38,628 nt of DNA from Saprospiraceae bacterium (GCA_021299835.1 JAJTER010000020.1:1-38628); one strand, 5' to 3'; positions 17,662 to 27,948 are shown, counted from the first letter of the stretch. A program made the numbers and translations. Notes: generated by a model not told the origin, from the sequence alone.

Positions 17662-18663
17662 ATGGATATATTATCAGCCCTTCCAAATTTACAAAAAAAA
17701 GGATTCCTCGATCTGGCCATAGATCCCACTATCGATTTATTTGAGGAAATTAACAAGCTGAAAAAGGAAAAGAACGCGGTCATTTTAGCTCACTATTATC
17801 AAGAACCTGACATTCAGGATATTGCTGACTATATAGGAGATAGTCTCGGATTGTCGCAGGAAGCGGCAAGAACAAAGGCTGATTTAATTGTCTTTGCTGG
17901 TGTTCATTTTATGGCGGAAACAGCTAAAATTCTCTGCCCTGATAAGAAAGTGGTTCTTCCTGATTTAAAAGCTGGTTGCTCTCTTGCCGATTCCGCGCCT
18001 GCTCCATTGTTTAAGAAATTTATGGAGAAATATCCAGGTCATACCGTAGTGAGTTATATCAATTGCACGGCTGAATTGAAGACATTAACTGATATTTGCT
18101 GTACGTCAAGTAATGCGGTACAGGTCATAGAATCTATTCCAAAGGATCAACCTATAGTTTTCGCCCCCGATAAAAATTTAGGGGCTTACTTAAATAAAAA
18201 AACGGGAAGGAACATGGTATTGTGGAATGGAGCCTGCATGGTCCATGAAATTTTTTCCGCTGAAAAAATAGATAAACTGATGGCTCAATATCCTGAAGCT
18301 GAACTTATTGCGCACCCCGAATGCGAAGAAGTTATTTTACGTAAAGCCCATTATATAGCCTCCACCACTGGCCTGTTAAACTACACGATAAAAAGTAAAA
18401 AAACATCTTTTATTGTAGCCACTGAGTCGGGAATTATTCATCAAATGGAAAAATATTCTCCCGATAAAATATTTATTCCCGCTCCTCCTGAAAATTCTTG
18501 TGCCTGTAACGAGTGCCCTCACATGAGGTTAAATACGTTGGAAAAAGTATATCTTGCTCTGAAATATGAACTACCAGAGATTACGCTCTCTGATTATGTT
18601 CTTGAGAAAGGAAGATCATGTATTGATAGAATGTTAACTATTTCGGCCAATGCCGGACTGTAA
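17662..18663 (+). CDS. nadA: Quinolinate synthase A
   Basis: A 333-residue [4Fe-4S] enzyme that condenses iminoaspartate with dihydroxyacetone phosphate to quinolinate in de novo NAD synthesis. Family features: '[29 protein letters not shown]', a cluster Cys in AGCSLAD (C106), a second in NGACMVHE (C192) and the third in [11 protein letters not shown] (C285). A frame extension begins with TTG two codons earlier; ATG is preferred. The partner nadB is not seen here. The next gene starts nine bases downstream. Confidence 0.96.
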   Translation: MDILSALPNLQKKGFLDLAIDPTIDLFEEINKLKKEKNAVILAHYYQEPDIQDIADYIGDSLGLSQEAARTKADLIVFAGVHFMAETAKILCPDKKVVLPDLKAGCSLADSAPAPLFKKFMEKYPGHTVVSYINCTAELKTLTDICCTSSNAVQVIESIPKDQPIVFAPDKNLGAYLNKKTGRNMVLWNGACMVHEIFSAEKIDKLMAQYPEAELIAHPECEEVILRKAHYIASTTGLLNYTIKSKKTSFIVATESGIIHQMEKYSPDKIFIPAPPENSCACNECPHMRLNTLEKVYLALKYELPEITLSDYVLEKGRSCIDRMLTISANAGL

Positions 18664-18672
18664 ATAAGATGT

Positions 18673-20130
18673 ATGAAAAAAGTTTATCCTCTATTTATTT
18701 TGTTTTTGGCTGCTCAATGGTCAATAGGGCAAAGTAACTTACCATCGTCGATAGCCAATGAAAAAAAGGCTGTAATTCAATCTCTGGAAGCAAAAAAGCA
18801 ACAGTATGTAGATGTTGCAACCAATATCTGGAATCTGGCTGAATTAGGTTATAAAGAGGGAAAAAGTGCTAATCTCTTGCAATCTATGCTCAAAGAGGAA
18901 GGCTTTACTATCGAAACTGGCGTGGCAGGTATTCCCACTGCATTTACAGCTACTTTCGGCAGCGGAAGCCCAGTGATTGGGGTGCTTGGAGAATATGACG
19001 CGTTACCAGGATTTTCACAAGATGCAGTACCTTTTAAAAAGGAGTTGGCAGGTAATACAAACGGCCATGCCTGCGGTCACCATTTGTTTGGATCTGCCTC
19101 TGCAGCAGCAGCTATTGCCGTTAAAAACTGGTTAAAAACAACCGGGCGGAAAGGTACTATCCGCTTTTATGGAACACCCGCTGAAGAAGGAGGCGCCGGT
19201 AAGGTTTACATGGTTCGCGCAGGCTTATTTCAAGATGTTGATGCCGTCATTCATTGGCACCCGGGAGACGATAACAATGCTAATCCTATTTCTTCTCTGT
19301 CAAATAAGTCGGCTAAATTTCGTTTCCGTGGCATTGCCTCTCATGCCGCCGCTTCTCCTGAACGTGGAAGATCAGCCCTCGATGCCGTGGAAGCTCTAAA
19401 TTATATGGTCAATATGATGAGGGAACATATTCCGGAAAAATCAAGAGTTCACTACGTTATTACTAGAGGTGGAGAGGCCCCTAATGTTGTACCCGCATTT
19501 GCCGAAGTATATTACTATATCCGTCATCCGGAAATGGATGTCGTCAAAGACCTTTTCAACAGAGTTACCAAAGCGGCTGAAGGAGCTGCACTGGGAACAG
19601 GAACTACCATGGATTATGAGGTGATACATGGCGTTTATAATTTGCTACCTAACCAAATCCTTTCTACTAATTTATATGAAAATTTAAAAACGGTAGGAGG
19701 AGTTAATTACGACAAAACAGAGGAAGATTTTGCCCTTAAAATTTTCCCCTCTCTAAATAGAAAAGACGTAAATATTTCAGATGCAGCTTTGGTAAAACCT
19801 TATGCAGACCAGAGTGATGAGGCATTTGGTTCTACCGACGTCGGCGATATAAGTTGGCTTGTTCCTACTGCTGGTATTTCAAGTGCCACCTGGGTTCCCG
19901 GTACCGCTGCCCATAGCTGGCAGGCCGTTGCTGCAGGCGGCATGTCCATAGGGCACAAGGGAATGATGGTGGCTGCTAAAACCATGGCACTCACTATAAT
20001 GGATTGCTTAGTGAGCCCGGAAATGTTAAAAAATGCTAAACTGGAGTTATTAAAGAGAAGAGGTGGTGATCAATTTAAATATGAAGCCCTCCTTGGCGAT
20101 AGAAATCCTCCGTTAGATTATAGAAATTAA
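18673..20130 (+). CDS. M20-family amidohydrolase, AbgB-like, exported
   Basis: A 485-residue zinc peptidase/amidohydrolase with a signal peptide (residues 1-19, cleavage near IGQ-S). Metal and catalytic motifs: GEYDALPG (106-113), GHACGHH (131-137), TPAEEGGAGK (168-177) and IHWHPGDD (193-200), then a lid domain at about 205-330 ('FRFRGIASHAAASPERGRSALDA'). The size and motif spacing fit AbgB (p-aminobenzoyl-glutamate hydrolase subunit). Location is probably periplasmic because of the signal, unlike cytosolic AbgB. It is nine bases from nadA and 12 from the next gene, so it belongs to the same message; no functional link is apparent. Confidence 0.88.
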   Translation: MKKVYPLFILFLAAQWSIGQSNLPSSIANEKKAVIQSLEAKKQQYVDVATNIWNLAELGYKEGKSANLLQSMLKEEGFTIETGVAGIPTAFTATFGSGSPVIGVLGEYDALPGFSQDAVPFKKELAGNTNGHACGHHLFGSASAAAAIAVKNWLKTTGRKGTIRFYGTPAEEGGAGKVYMVRAGLFQDVDAVIHWHPGDDNNANPISSLSNKSAKFRFRGIASHAAASPERGRSALDAVEALNYMVNMMREHIPEKSRVHYVITRGGEAPNVVPAFAEVYYYIRHPEMDVVKDLFNRVTKAAEGAALGTGTTMDYEVIHGVYNLLPNQILSTNLYENLKTVGGVNYDKTEEDFALKIFPSLNRKDVNISDAALVKPYADQSDEAFGSTDVGDISWLVPTAGISSATWVPGTAAHSWQAVAAGGMSIGHKGMMVAAKTMALTIMDCLVSPEMLKNAKLELLKRRGGDQFKYEALLGDRNPPLDYRN

Positions 20131-20142
20131 TAAAAATATAAA

Positions 20143-21048
20143 ATGAAACCTACTTTATTGGTCTTGGCCGCTGGCATGGGGTCTCGTTATGGTGGACTAA
20201 AACAAATAGATCCTGTTGGTTTAAATGATGAAACCATTCTGGAATTTTCGGTGTATGATGCCATCAAAGCTGGATTTGGTAAAGTAGTTTTTATCATTCG
20301 CCGGTCTATTGAGCAACCTTTTAAGGAAAAAATAGGCATTACTTTTGAGAATATTATCCCTGTTGAATATGTTTATCAAGAGTCATCCTCGCCAATAGCT
20401 GGACTTCCTCCTATACCCGAGAGGGAAAAACCTTGGGGTACCGGCCATGCCGTTCTGGTCGCAGCAGATGTCATTAAAGAACCATTTGCTGTTATTAACG
20501 CTGATGATTTTTATGGCTTTGATAGTTTTGCTATTATGGCAAAATTTCTAACCACGGAATGTTCTCCGGAAAAACATGCTATGATTGGCTATTATTTAAA
20601 TAATACCCTTTCCGATTTTGGGGCGGTTTCCAGAGGGGTATGCACCAGTAATGAATCTGGATTTTTAACCAGTATTGCTGAAACCCATCAAATCATTAAA
20701 AATAATCAGGAGATTACAGGCGATTTAAATGGTACCAAGGTTTCGTTGAATGAAAAAACATTGGTTTCCATGAATTTCTGGGGCTTTCATCCTTCCATTT
20801 TTGAATATCTGCGTTTGGGTTTTATTGAATTTGTTGAAGAAAACAAGGACCACCCAAAAGCGGAATACTACATACCATTGGTTGCAGACCAGCTTATTGC
20901 CTCTGATAAGGCAAAAATAGTAGTCATACCGTCTGCAGCACAATGGTTTGGAGTTACCTATCAGGAAGACAAGCCTTTTGTCAAGGAAGCATTAAAAATG
21001 ATAACGGAGCAAGGCGCTTATCCGACTTTGGGACTATGGTCAAAATAA
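20143..21048 (+). CDS. Sugar-phosphate nucleotidyltransferase (NTP transferase family)
   Basis: A 301-residue protein of the GT-A nucleotidyltransferase fold. The N-terminal nucleotide loop is 'LVLAAGMGSRYGGLKQ', and 'GTGHAVLVAADVI' with 'FAVINADDFYG' supply the metal-binding Asp and the sugar site. Such enzymes make NDP-sugars from NTP and sugar-1-phosphate. The 'MGSRYGGLKQIDPVG' variant is a subgroup common in Bacteroidota and Firmicutes with unknown sugar. Last gene of the nadA cluster; the convergent porin gene ends ten bases away. Confidence 0.88.
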   Translation: MKPTLLVLAAGMGSRYGGLKQIDPVGLNDETILEFSVYDAIKAGFGKVVFIIRRSIEQPFKEKIGITFENIIPVEYVYQESSSPIAGLPPIPEREKPWGTGHAVLVAADVIKEPFAVINADDFYGFDSFAIMAKFLTTECSPEKHAMIGYYLNNTLSDFGAVSRGVCTSNESGFLTSIAETHQIIKNNQEITGDLNGTKVSLNEKTLVSMNFWGFHPSIFEYLRLGFIEFVEENKDHPKAEYYIPLVADQLIASDKAKIVVIPSAAQWFGVTYQEDKPFVKEALKMITEQGAYPTLGLWSK

Positions 21049-21058
21049 GGAGGAAATT

Positions 21059-22546
21059 TTAAAATTTAGAACCCACTGTAAAAATCAAGGATTGCTTCAT
21101 TATCGCTTTGTCTACCTCCTGAAGAGGTGCATTTTGCGTTAGATATGGAAAAAATACTTCATTGAACTGGTTATATCTAAAGCAGACATCAAAGAAATAT
21201 TTTTCTCCTCTTCTTCCTCCGCCTATACTTAAAATGGTTTTTGAGGTTTCGTCATCTTTAAAAGGAGAGGTATAAAACTGTAGTCCTGCCCTTAAACGAT
21301 AGAAATTACTAATGACCGCTTCTCCACCCATTCTAATAGCCACCGCCTGACCCAATCTACCAGTAATTTCTATATTAGATTCATTTTCAGCCTCTTCAAA
21401 GCCATTATAATTGAACCTATTAGAGGCATAATTAACATATTCCACTTCCCCGCCAATAAAACCCTTTTTACCTAAAACAAGACCGACATTTCCAAAATAC
21501 CTCCATGGGGTTTTGAACCTATATTCAAAACTTCCTTCGGCAATAGCTTCACTTCCTAAAAATGCACCTGTTTCATTCGCATTTTCAAAATAATTATAGG
21601 TCAATTCATTTTGATAAATATCAGAAACATTAAAGAAAGTGGGTGTGTGAACAGCCATACCAATACGAATATTGGGTTGAGGCTTCACAATAACGCCCAA
21701 TTTAGCATTAGCTCCTCCGCCGGTAGTGCTCAATTCTTCCCTGTAACTCAAATCTTTAAAATAGGGAACACCGCCAGGTGCTTTTACCTGATCCACCTCT
21801 GCATAATTCCTAACATTATAATAAGAAATGAAAGGAACGCCCACAGTAAGACCTATAGATACCTTTTCATTATAATTTCCCGCAAGAGAAAAAGCCAGTT
21901 CACTTAAGGAACCTGTATTTTGAATTTCCTGTTCCCTTTGTAAAAGGGCTTTTGGAGATAATTGGTAATCAATGTCATATTTACCATCGCCATTCAGATC
22001 ATATAGCGCGCCAGCTTCAGAGGCAATACCCGTTTCAAAATCGTCCAACCCAATATCAGAATTGGCAATTTCCTGGAATCTTTGTAAAAGAGTCCCCTGG
22101 GAAGTTCCACTAAATCGGGTAGTATTACTAAAATGATTCAAATTATTTAAGGTAATGGCAAAATTCATCTGCTTCCACTTTTCAGAAATAGGCTGGGAAG
22201 TAAAAACCATTCCTAAGTTCTGGACATTGATACCTAGTTTACTTTCGGACAATGCAGAACCGTTTCTATCCGAAATGAGTCTGGACGTTGTTCTGGTTGA
22301 GATAAAGGAGGGGGAAAAGGAAAATTCCGATTTACGGTACAGTGCTATGCCAGCTGGATTACTGTTCACCGCACTAAGATCGGGACCAATGGCACCCATT
22401 GACCCACCCGTAGCAGAATATCGGGCCGTTCCTCCAGATTCCTGATAACTAAATCTTATAACATCTGCAATAGTTTGTCCAACTGAAAAGAAGGGCAAAA
22501 GGGAAATTATTACAATAACAGACCATTTAATTGAGAGGGTATTCAT
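21059..22546 (-). CDS. FadL/OmpP1-like outer-membrane transport protein
   Basis: A 495-residue outer-membrane barrel with a signal peptide ('WSVIVIISLLPFFSVGQ', cleavage after the Gly or Gln). The mature N-terminus 'DVIRFSYQESGGTARYSATGGSMGAIGPDLSAVNSNPAGIALY' is the typical start of Bacteroidota FadL/TodX-like proteins, including the buried N-terminal plug with its NPAG motif. Later strands alternate polar and hydrophobic residues and the protein ends with aromatic Phe ('FTVGSKF'), as barrel proteins do. It likely imports hydrophobic compounds, which would suit the AlkB gene elsewhere in the window, but that link is only suggestive. Confidence 0.85.
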   Translation of the reverse strand: MNTLSIKWSVIVIISLLPFFSVGQTIADVIRFSYQESGGTARYSATGGSMGAIGPDLSAVNSNPAGIALYRKSEFSFSPSFISTRTTSRLISDRNGSALSESKLGINVQNLGMVFTSQPISEKWKQMNFAITLNNLNHFSNTTRFSGTSQGTLLQRFQEIANSDIGLDDFETGIASEAGALYDLNGDGKYDIDYQLSPKALLQREQEIQNTGSLSELAFSLAGNYNEKVSIGLTVGVPFISYYNVRNYAEVDQVKAPGGVPYFKDLSYREELSTTGGGANAKLGVIVKPQPNIRIGMAVHTPTFFNVSDIYQNELTYNYFENANETGAFLGSEAIAEGSFEYRFKTPWRYFGNVGLVLGKKGFIGGEVEYVNYASNRFNYNGFEEAENESNIEITGRLGQAVAIRMGGEAVISNFYRLRAGLQFYTSPFKDDETSKTILSIGGGRRGEKYFFDVCFRYNQFNEVFFPYLTQNAPLQEVDKAIMKQSLIFTVGSKF

Positions 22547-22570
22547 ACCTATTTTATTTAGAAAATGAAT

Positions 22571-22613
22571 AAAAAAAACGAGTGGAATATAACAACGTAA
22601 TATTCCACCCGTT
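22571..22613 (-). terminator. Terminator of the low-complexity protein gene
   Basis: Arms AACG-A-GTGGAATAT and ATATTCCAC-C-CGTT form a 13-bp stem with one mismatch and a nine-base loop. On the minus strand it is followed by a run of eight T. It ends the transcript of the gene at 22,652-23,851, separating it from the FadL-like gene. Confidence 0.85.
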
Positions 22614-22651
22614 CAATTATGTTAAAATAACAATAGTTTGTTATTTAATGG

Positions 22652-23851
22652 TTAATTAATAACTCTTCCTCCAGAAGATGTAGATCTGCCGCCACTTGAT
22701 GGACTGCTGCTTGAAGGTGACGAAGAAGACCCAGAATTTGATGGGGAACTTCTTGGTGTTGACCAACTTGGAGAAGATGAAGGCGATTCAAAACCTCTTG
22801 AAGGTGATGTACTTCTGGTAGAGCTATTGATTCTTTCTGTATTATTTCTAATATCAGAAGAAGTTCTAGGCTGAACGGTAGTACTTGGACGTTGACGGCT
22901 ATATTCCGTGGAAGGATCACTCGTTCTTGGGGAATACCCTGTAGATGGCATTCTGCTGCTCTCACTGGTTGGATATCTACCGGCGCCTTGTACAGAAGGA
23001 GCATATCTTGGCATATCTGTTCCCGTAGTTCCCTGCGAAGTAGAAGGTATTCTGGAACCTCTTTCTGTGGCTACATTTCTTCCGGCAGCAGGACTTGTTC
23101 TTGGTGAACTCTCAATAGTTCCAATCTCAGGATTACGCGCACCTGGAACAGGACCTACAGATCCTCCCCCTCTTCTTGGGCCATAATATCCATTAGAAGC
23201 ATCTACTGGTGATACTGGATTATTGTTATTGTTGTTCTGGCCAAAATTATTGTAACCGTAGCCATTACCCCAGGTAGGTATGAAATTATAAAAATTATAA
23301 GAAGGCATAAACATCATTGGAGAACCGACCCAACCAAAACTATTCATAGACATTCCCATTCCACCAAATCTTGAAAACGGTGAATTCCATCCCATACTAA
23401 ATGGATCATTCATACCAAAGCTGTTCCATCTGTTGAAATTTCCAAAACTATTGAAATTATTCCAGCGATTGAATCTGCTAAACATTCTCTGAGAATAGAA
23501 ATCATCATAAATCAACATGGTTGTAGCAGACCTCATAAACGGATCATAATAAGCCATATCGATATAATATGGATCAAAGAAACTGAAACCTTGAAGAGGT
23601 CTGTGAAAACGACGAATTCTTGAGGTGTAATAAAAATCATAATCATCGTAATAGCTATCTTCCCCGTCAGAGAAACTCGTTTCATCTGCTGAATAGGCTT
23701 CTGGTCTGTAAGAACCTAATCTGTTAGAGGAAGATGGATTATTTTTTAATTTAACCACTTCGTCAGGATTGTAATAAACATCATCCATTTGTGCACCCAC
23801 GGGACTGATAGCCAGCAGTGTGAACAGGGTAATAATCAGGGCGTATTTCAT
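22652..23851 (-). CDS. Secreted low-complexity protein of unknown function
   Basis: I do not recognise a domain. From the ATG at 23851 it is 399 residues with a clear signal peptide ('YALIITLFTLLAISPVGAQ'). After a Tyr/Asp-rich part ('DGEDSYYDDYDFYYTS') comes a central stretch of irregular F/N/W/R/G repeats such as 'RFNRWNNFNSFGNFNRWNSF', then a poly-Asn stretch, and finally ~150 residues rich in Ser, Pro, Arg, Thr and Gly. Composition suggests a disordered, possibly surface- or matrix-associated protein. The frame extends 17 codons further, but the extension precedes the signal peptide. Divergent from proS. Confidence 0.75.
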   Translation of the reverse strand: MKYALIITLFTLLAISPVGAQMDDVYYNPDEVVKLKNNPSSSNRLGSYRPEAYSADETSFSDGEDSYYDDYDFYYTSRIRRFHRPLQGFSFFDPYYIDMAYYDPFMRSATTMLIYDDFYSQRMFSRFNRWNNFNSFGNFNRWNSFGMNDPFSMGWNSPFSRFGGMGMSMNSFGWVGSPMMFMPSYNFYNFIPTWGNGYGYNNFGQNNNNNNPVSPVDASNGYYGPRRGGGSVGPVPGARNPEIGTIESSPRTSPAAGRNVATERGSRIPSTSQGTTGTDMPRYAPSVQGAGRYPTSESSRMPSTGYSPRTSDPSTEYSRQRPSTTVQPRTSSDIRNNTERINSSTRSTSPSRGFESPSSSPSWSTPRSSPSNSGSSSSPSSSSPSSGGRSTSSGGRVIN

Positions 23852-24009
23852 GACAATTATTTTAAACGTGGAATTAATGAAATCATCTTTTAAATAGAAC
23901 ATCTAATTTATTACTTTTGTCGCAATAAAGTTGTTAATGTTTAGTAAATTATAATATTTATTTTGACATTTCGGCATTTTACTCTTTTTTTCACCTAATC
24001 CTGCATTGT

Positions 24010-25479
24010 ATGGCAAAAGAAATAACGCCCAGATCGACAGATTACGCCCAGTGGTACCAAGATATTGTTAAAAAAGCAAATTTAGCTGAAAATTCTGCCG
24101 TTAGAGGGTGCATGGTTATTAAACCTTATGGCTTTGCAATTTGGGAAAAAATTCATGATCAATTAGATAGGATGTTCAAGGAAACAGGGCATGTAAATGC
24201 TTATTTTCCTTTATTTATCCCTAAAAGTTTTTTAAGTAAAGAAGCGCAGCATGTTGATGGTTTTGCCAAAGAATGTGCTGTAGTCACGCATCACCGCTTA
24301 ATGAACGCGCCCGACGGCAGTGGCGTTATAGTGGATCCTACGTCAAAATTAGAAGAAGAACTGATTATTCGTCCTACTTCTGAAACTATTATCTGGAATA
24401 CCTACAGAGATTGGATAAAGTCCTATCGGGACCTTCCCCTACTTATTAATCAGTGGGCCAACGTGGTTCGTTGGGAGATGAGAACCCGCTTATTCCTGAG
24501 AACTACAGAATTTCTATGGCAGGAAGGACATACGGCACATGCTACAAAAGGTGAGGCGGTTGAAGAAACCCTACGAATGCTGAATGTATATGCAGAGTTT
24601 GCAGAAAATTATATGGCCATGCCCGTTATTAAAGGGGTTAAAACAGCCAATGAACGATTTGCCGGAGCGGTGGATACCTATTGTATTGAAGCCTTAATGC
24701 AGGACGGAAAAGCACTTCAAGCGGGTACTTCCCATTTCTTGGGACAAAATTTTGCCAAAGCGTTCGATGTTAAATTTTTAACAGAAGATAATAATCAGGA
24801 ATTTGTCTGGGCTACCTCCTGGGGTGTTTCCACCCGACTTATTGGGGGTCTTATTATGACCCACTCTGACGACGAAGGGTTGGTTTTACCGCCAAATCTG
24901 GCGCCAATTCAAGTGGTTATCATTCCCATTCCGAAACCATCTCCCGAAATTGACGAGGTTGTTCATAAAATCATGAAAAACCTAAAAGCTAAGGGAATTA
25001 CCGTTCAATATGACCAGGATATGAAAAACCGTCCTGGTTTTAAATTTGCGGAACATGAAATGAAGGGTATTCCTGTTCGTCTGGCCCTGGGGCAACGCGA
25101 TCTCGAGAAAAATGAAATCGAGGTTGCCAGACGGGATACCAAAGAAAAATTTACGGCAAGTCTGGATGGTATTGAAGAAACCGTGGCTCAATTACTTCTT
25201 GATATTCAAGAAAATCTCTTCCAGAGAGCAAAATCATTTAGAAGTCAAAAAACAACTAAAGTAGATACCTTTGATGATTTTAAAGCTTTGGTTGATTCAG
25301 ATATTCCTGGATTTATTTCAGCCCATTGGGATGGTACCAGTGAAACAGAAATAGCCATCAAGGAAATTACAAAAGCGACTATTCGCTGTATTCCTTTTGA
25401 TCAGGAAGAGGAGGAAGGAACCTGCATTTACTCGGGTAAACCATCCACTAAACGTGTTTTATTTGCCAAGTCTTATTAA
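24010..25479 (+). CDS. proS: Prolyl-tRNA synthetase, archaeal/eukaryote type (ProS type 3)
   Basis: A 489-residue class II synthetase that charges tRNA-Pro. Start '[21 protein letters not shown]', then '[21 protein letters not shown]' and motif 2 '[28 protein letters not shown]', motif 3 '[26 protein letters not shown]'-like region, and an anticodon-binding domain after residue ~285. The C-terminal extension carries CIPF and a final Tyr ('FAKSY'), as in the archaeal-type enzyme. It lacks the ~180-residue editing insertion found in type 1 bacterial ProRS. Single copy in the window, intact. Confidence 0.96.
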   Translation: MAKEITPRSTDYAQWYQDIVKKANLAENSAVRGCMVIKPYGFAIWEKIHDQLDRMFKETGHVNAYFPLFIPKSFLSKEAQHVDGFAKECAVVTHHRLMNAPDGSGVIVDPTSKLEEELIIRPTSETIIWNTYRDWIKSYRDLPLLINQWANVVRWEMRTRLFLRTTEFLWQEGHTAHATKGEAVEETLRMLNVYAEFAENYMAMPVIKGVKTANERFAGAVDTYCIEALMQDGKALQAGTSHFLGQNFAKAFDVKFLTEDNNQEFVWATSWGVSTRLIGGLIMTHSDDEGLVLPPNLAPIQVVIIPIPKPSPEIDEVVHKIMKNLKAKGITVQYDQDMKNRPGFKFAEHEMKGIPVRLALGQRDLEKNEIEVARRDTKEKFTASLDGIEETVAQLLLDIQENLFQRAKSFRSQKTTKVDTFDDFKALVDSDIPGFISAHWDGTSETEIAIKEITKATIRCIPFDQEEEEGTCIYSGKPSTKRVLFAKSY

Positions 25480-25497
25480 TCCTTAGTTTTATTACCG

Positions 25498-26037
25498 ATG
25501 CTATCTAAAAAACCAAACTGGACTGTTGTTGCGGCTATGACCGGCCTTCTGGCCTTTTTGGTTCTGAGTAGATATGCAACCTACTACTATGGTAATGAAA
25601 CACTTATAGAAAAACATTATATCCGACCCGATTATAAGATTGATGCCTGGGGAAATGCAAGTAATTTGTATCTCTCCAAAGCAGCACATCTTGCCAGCGT
25701 CAAAAAATGGGATCAGGCTCTTTTGCATTTAGACAGCATTTTTCCCCTTGATCCCATTTTTGGCAAGGCCCGATTATTATCCACCTTCATTTATTTCGAA
25801 CAGGGAAAATATAATTATTCGAGAGATCTGGCGAAGAGTTTGCTCAATTTGCGTGATAAAAGGCTGCAATATTTTTCAAATTGGCTACATATATTAAGCA
25901 ATGTAGGGTTAGGCAACGGCAGATTGGCAAAAGAACAACTATCCATCATTAGGGAAGACAAAAGTAAGCGCTTCACCCCTGAGATGGAGGCTCTTGAAAA
26001 GGACCTTCACCACCCTTTGCGCTACTTTGTTTTTTGA
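25498..26037 (+). CDS. Membrane-anchored TPR-like protein of unknown function
   Basis: A 179-residue protein with one N-terminal transmembrane helix (residues ~9-25) and a soluble part made of helix pairs that look like two to three tetratricopeptide repeats ('AAHLASVKKWDQALLHLDSIFPLDPIFGKARLLSTFIYFEQGKYNYSRDLAKSLL'). TPRs serve protein-protein contacts; no partner is indicated. It starts 18 bases after proS and is presumably co-transcribed with it. It is convergent with the SOUL gene, with four bases between the two stops. Confidence 0.75.
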   Translation: MLSKKPNWTVVAAMTGLLAFLVLSRYATYYYGNETLIEKHYIRPDYKIDAWGNASNLYLSKAAHLASVKKWDQALLHLDSIFPLDPIFGKARLLSTFIYFEQGKYNYSRDLAKSLLNLRDKRLQYFSNWLHILSNVGLGNGRLAKEQLSIIREDKSKRFTPEMEALEKDLHHPLRYFVF

Positions 26038-26041
26038 GTCT

Positions 26042-26647
26042 TTACTTATTTTCCGGGGAATAATCGACGGCCACAATCATTTCATTTCTTCGATTAAGTA
26101 CCTCATAAGGTGCATTATAACCTAAATACTTGAAATTCCCTTTGGTTGCAATTTTTTCCTTTTGCAATAAAGCTTTTAATTCAGCTTCCGCATTTAATAT
26201 TTTTTCTTCACCTGCAAATCCACCAAAAGCGTAGGCAGCATAGTAACCTGGTACCGATTTTGAGATTTTCACATTAGGGTCCAAAGGCTTGGGAAGATTT
26301 TCCATAGTAAAAGATTCAGGCATCACAAAATGCATGACACTTCCTTCCTCTGACTTTTCCATGTGAACAGGCGCCGTCATGGCAATCTGTTTAGATTCAG
26401 AATTACCACCAAAAATAAATCCGGCTAATTTCCTGAATTGATTTCCAGATTCATTCCTGTACCCTTTTGCCGGTGATTTTACCTGAGCAAAAATAGCTGC
26501 CGGATAATACCTGATTTCAAATTTATCCTTTTTTAGCACCACTTTGTAGGGCTGTTCCTCCGTTTTTGTTCCCATCTTAAGATAATTTTTAGCATACAAT
26601 CCAGAAAATACAAGTAATGCAAGCACAATAAGATAGGTCATTTTCAT
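26042..26647 (-). CDS. SOUL family heme-binding protein
   Basis: A 201-residue protein with an N-terminal hydrophobic helix (residues 4-18) that is a signal or anchor. The soluble part is a SOUL/HBP domain: 'VVLKKDKFEIRYYPAAIFAQV', 'FRKLAGFIFGGNSESKQIAMTAPVHME', 'MHFVMPESFTMENLPKPLDPNVKI', and the closing 'YNAPYEVLNRRNEMIVAV'. The family binds heme or tetrapyrroles in eukaryotes; the bacterial role is unclear. Probably periplasmic. It stands alone on the minus strand. Confidence 0.92.
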   Translation of the reverse strand: MKMTYLIVLALLVFSGLYAKNYLKMGTKTEEQPYKVVLKKDKFEIRYYPAAIFAQVKSPAKGYRNESGNQFRKLAGFIFGGNSESKQIAMTAPVHMEKSEEGSVMHFVMPESFTMENLPKPLDPNVKISKSVPGYYAAYAFGGFAGEEKILNAEAELKALLQKEKIATKGNFKYLGYNAPYEVLNRRNEMIVAVDYSPENK

Positions 26648-26813
26648 GATATTTATATTTTAGTAAAGGATACAAATAGAGGTCGGTAAATGTTTAGAAA
26701 TAATTGTGTCATAAGGATAGTTTCCAATTTATTTTAAAAAAAGAGGAGATTAAATGTTATTTTAGCTAAATCAACGCCATTTTTAGTGCGTTTTAAATAA
26801 TAATCCCTGAATT

Positions 26814-27896
26814 ATGAAAAGAAGAGATTTTCTCCTTGCTTCCTCCGCTGTCGGTGCATCTGCGTTTTTTTCATCTCTTCCTCTATTGGGTGCGACAAGA
26901 CCTGAAAAACAGAAATTGGGTGTTGCTTTAGTAGGTTTGGGGTATTACAGCACCGATTTACTGGCTCCCGCCCTTCAATTAACTGAAAAATGCTACCTCG
27001 CTGGCATTGTAACCGGAACGCCATCAAAAGCTGAAAGCTGGAAACTAAAATATAATATACCTGAAAAAAACATCTATAACTATCAGAATTTTGATGATAT
27101 AGCCAATAATCCGGACATAGATATAGTTTATGTTGTTTTACCTCCTTCCATGCATAAAGAATTTTCAGTTCGTGCTGCCAATGCAGGAAAACAGGTGTTT
27201 TGTGAAAAACCTATGGCGCCCTCTGTAGCAGATTGTATGGAGATGATTCGCGCCGCTTCTCAGAATAAAGTTAATCTCTCCATTGGTTACAGGTGTCAAC
27301 ATGACCCTAATATCCAGGCTTATATGCAAGTTGCCAAAGAGAAAAAGTTTGGGAAAGTGAAATTACTGACCAGTGCTGCCGGATATTTTGATGGCCGTTC
27401 TACCCATTGGAAACAGAAAAAGGCTATGGGTGGCGGTGTCATGGGTGATATGGGTGTTTATGCTCTTCAAGGTGCCAGATTAGCTACCGGCGAAGAACCC
27501 ATCAATGTATTAGCACAGGCTTCCACAACCCGTCCTGAAATATATACGGAAGTGGAGGAAACGATTCAGTTTTTTCTGGAATTTCCGAGTGGGGCAAGGG
27601 CTTCTTGCATGTCCAGTTATGGGGTGAATATGAATCATCTTCACGTCAATTACGAAAAAGGTTGGTTGAAAATGGAACCGCATTCCTCATATAATGGAAA
27701 TATGGGCAGCCTGTCTGATGGCACCCAGATAAAATTTGCTGTGCCAAATCAGCAGGCAAAACAAATGGATGAAGATTGTGCAGCCATTATGTCCAAATCA
27801 AATCTGTTGGTTCCCGGTGAGGAAGGACTTAGGGACACCATTATCGTAGAAGCCATTTATAAGTCAGTGGAAACGGGCAAACAAGTGAATATTTAA
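26814..27896 (+). CDS. Gfo/Idh/MocA family oxidoreductase, Tat-exported
   Basis: A 360-residue NAD(P)-dependent oxidoreductase like glucose-fructose oxidoreductase. It has a twin-arginine signal at the very start (MKRRDFLLASSAVG, then a hydrophobic stretch to ~residue 28). The Rossmann motif is GVALVGLGYYS, the catalytic-region EKPM motif follows near residue 130, and the C-terminal 'MGGGVMGDMGVYALQGAR' helix lines the active site. The sugar substrate is unknown. Because Tat exports folded proteins with bound cofactor, the enzyme should work in the periplasm. The next gene, a second Tat protein, starts 68 bases downstream. Confidence 0.9.
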   Translation: MKRRDFLLASSAVGASAFFSSLPLLGATRPEKQKLGVALVGLGYYSTDLLAPALQLTEKCYLAGIVTGTPSKAESWKLKYNIPEKNIYNYQNFDDIANNPDIDIVYVVLPPSMHKEFSVRAANAGKQVFCEKPMAPSVADCMEMIRAASQNKVNLSIGYRCQHDPNIQAYMQVAKEKKFGKVKLLTSAAGYFDGRSTHWKQKKAMGGGVMGDMGVYALQGARLATGEEPINVLAQASTTRPEIYTEVEETIQFFLEFPSGARASCMSSYGVNMNHLHVNYEKGWLKMEPHSSYNGNMGSLSDGTQIKFAVPNQQAKQMDEDCAAIMSKSNLLVPGEEGLRDTIIVEAIYKSVETGKQVNI

Positions 27897-27939
27897 CAAA
27901 ACCTTTACCTAAAGGCTGATTTTACTTCTTAATTTTTAG

Positions 27940-27948
27940 CTACTTTAG
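27940..27948 (+). promoter_or_regulatory. Possible -7 element upstream of alkaline phosphatase
   Basis: TACTTTAG (27941-27948) is one base from TAnnTTTG. A related octamer, TATTTTAG, sits at 26758-26765 upstream of the oxidoreductase, so the two Tat genes may have similar, slightly off-consensus promoters. The -33 boxes are not convincing. Confidence 0.3.

Noticed and set aside
22645..23186. Several frames overlapping the low-complexity protein (both strands)
   Set aside because: Shadows of a Ser/Pro/Arg-rich repeat region; only the frame with the signal peptide and terminator is supported.
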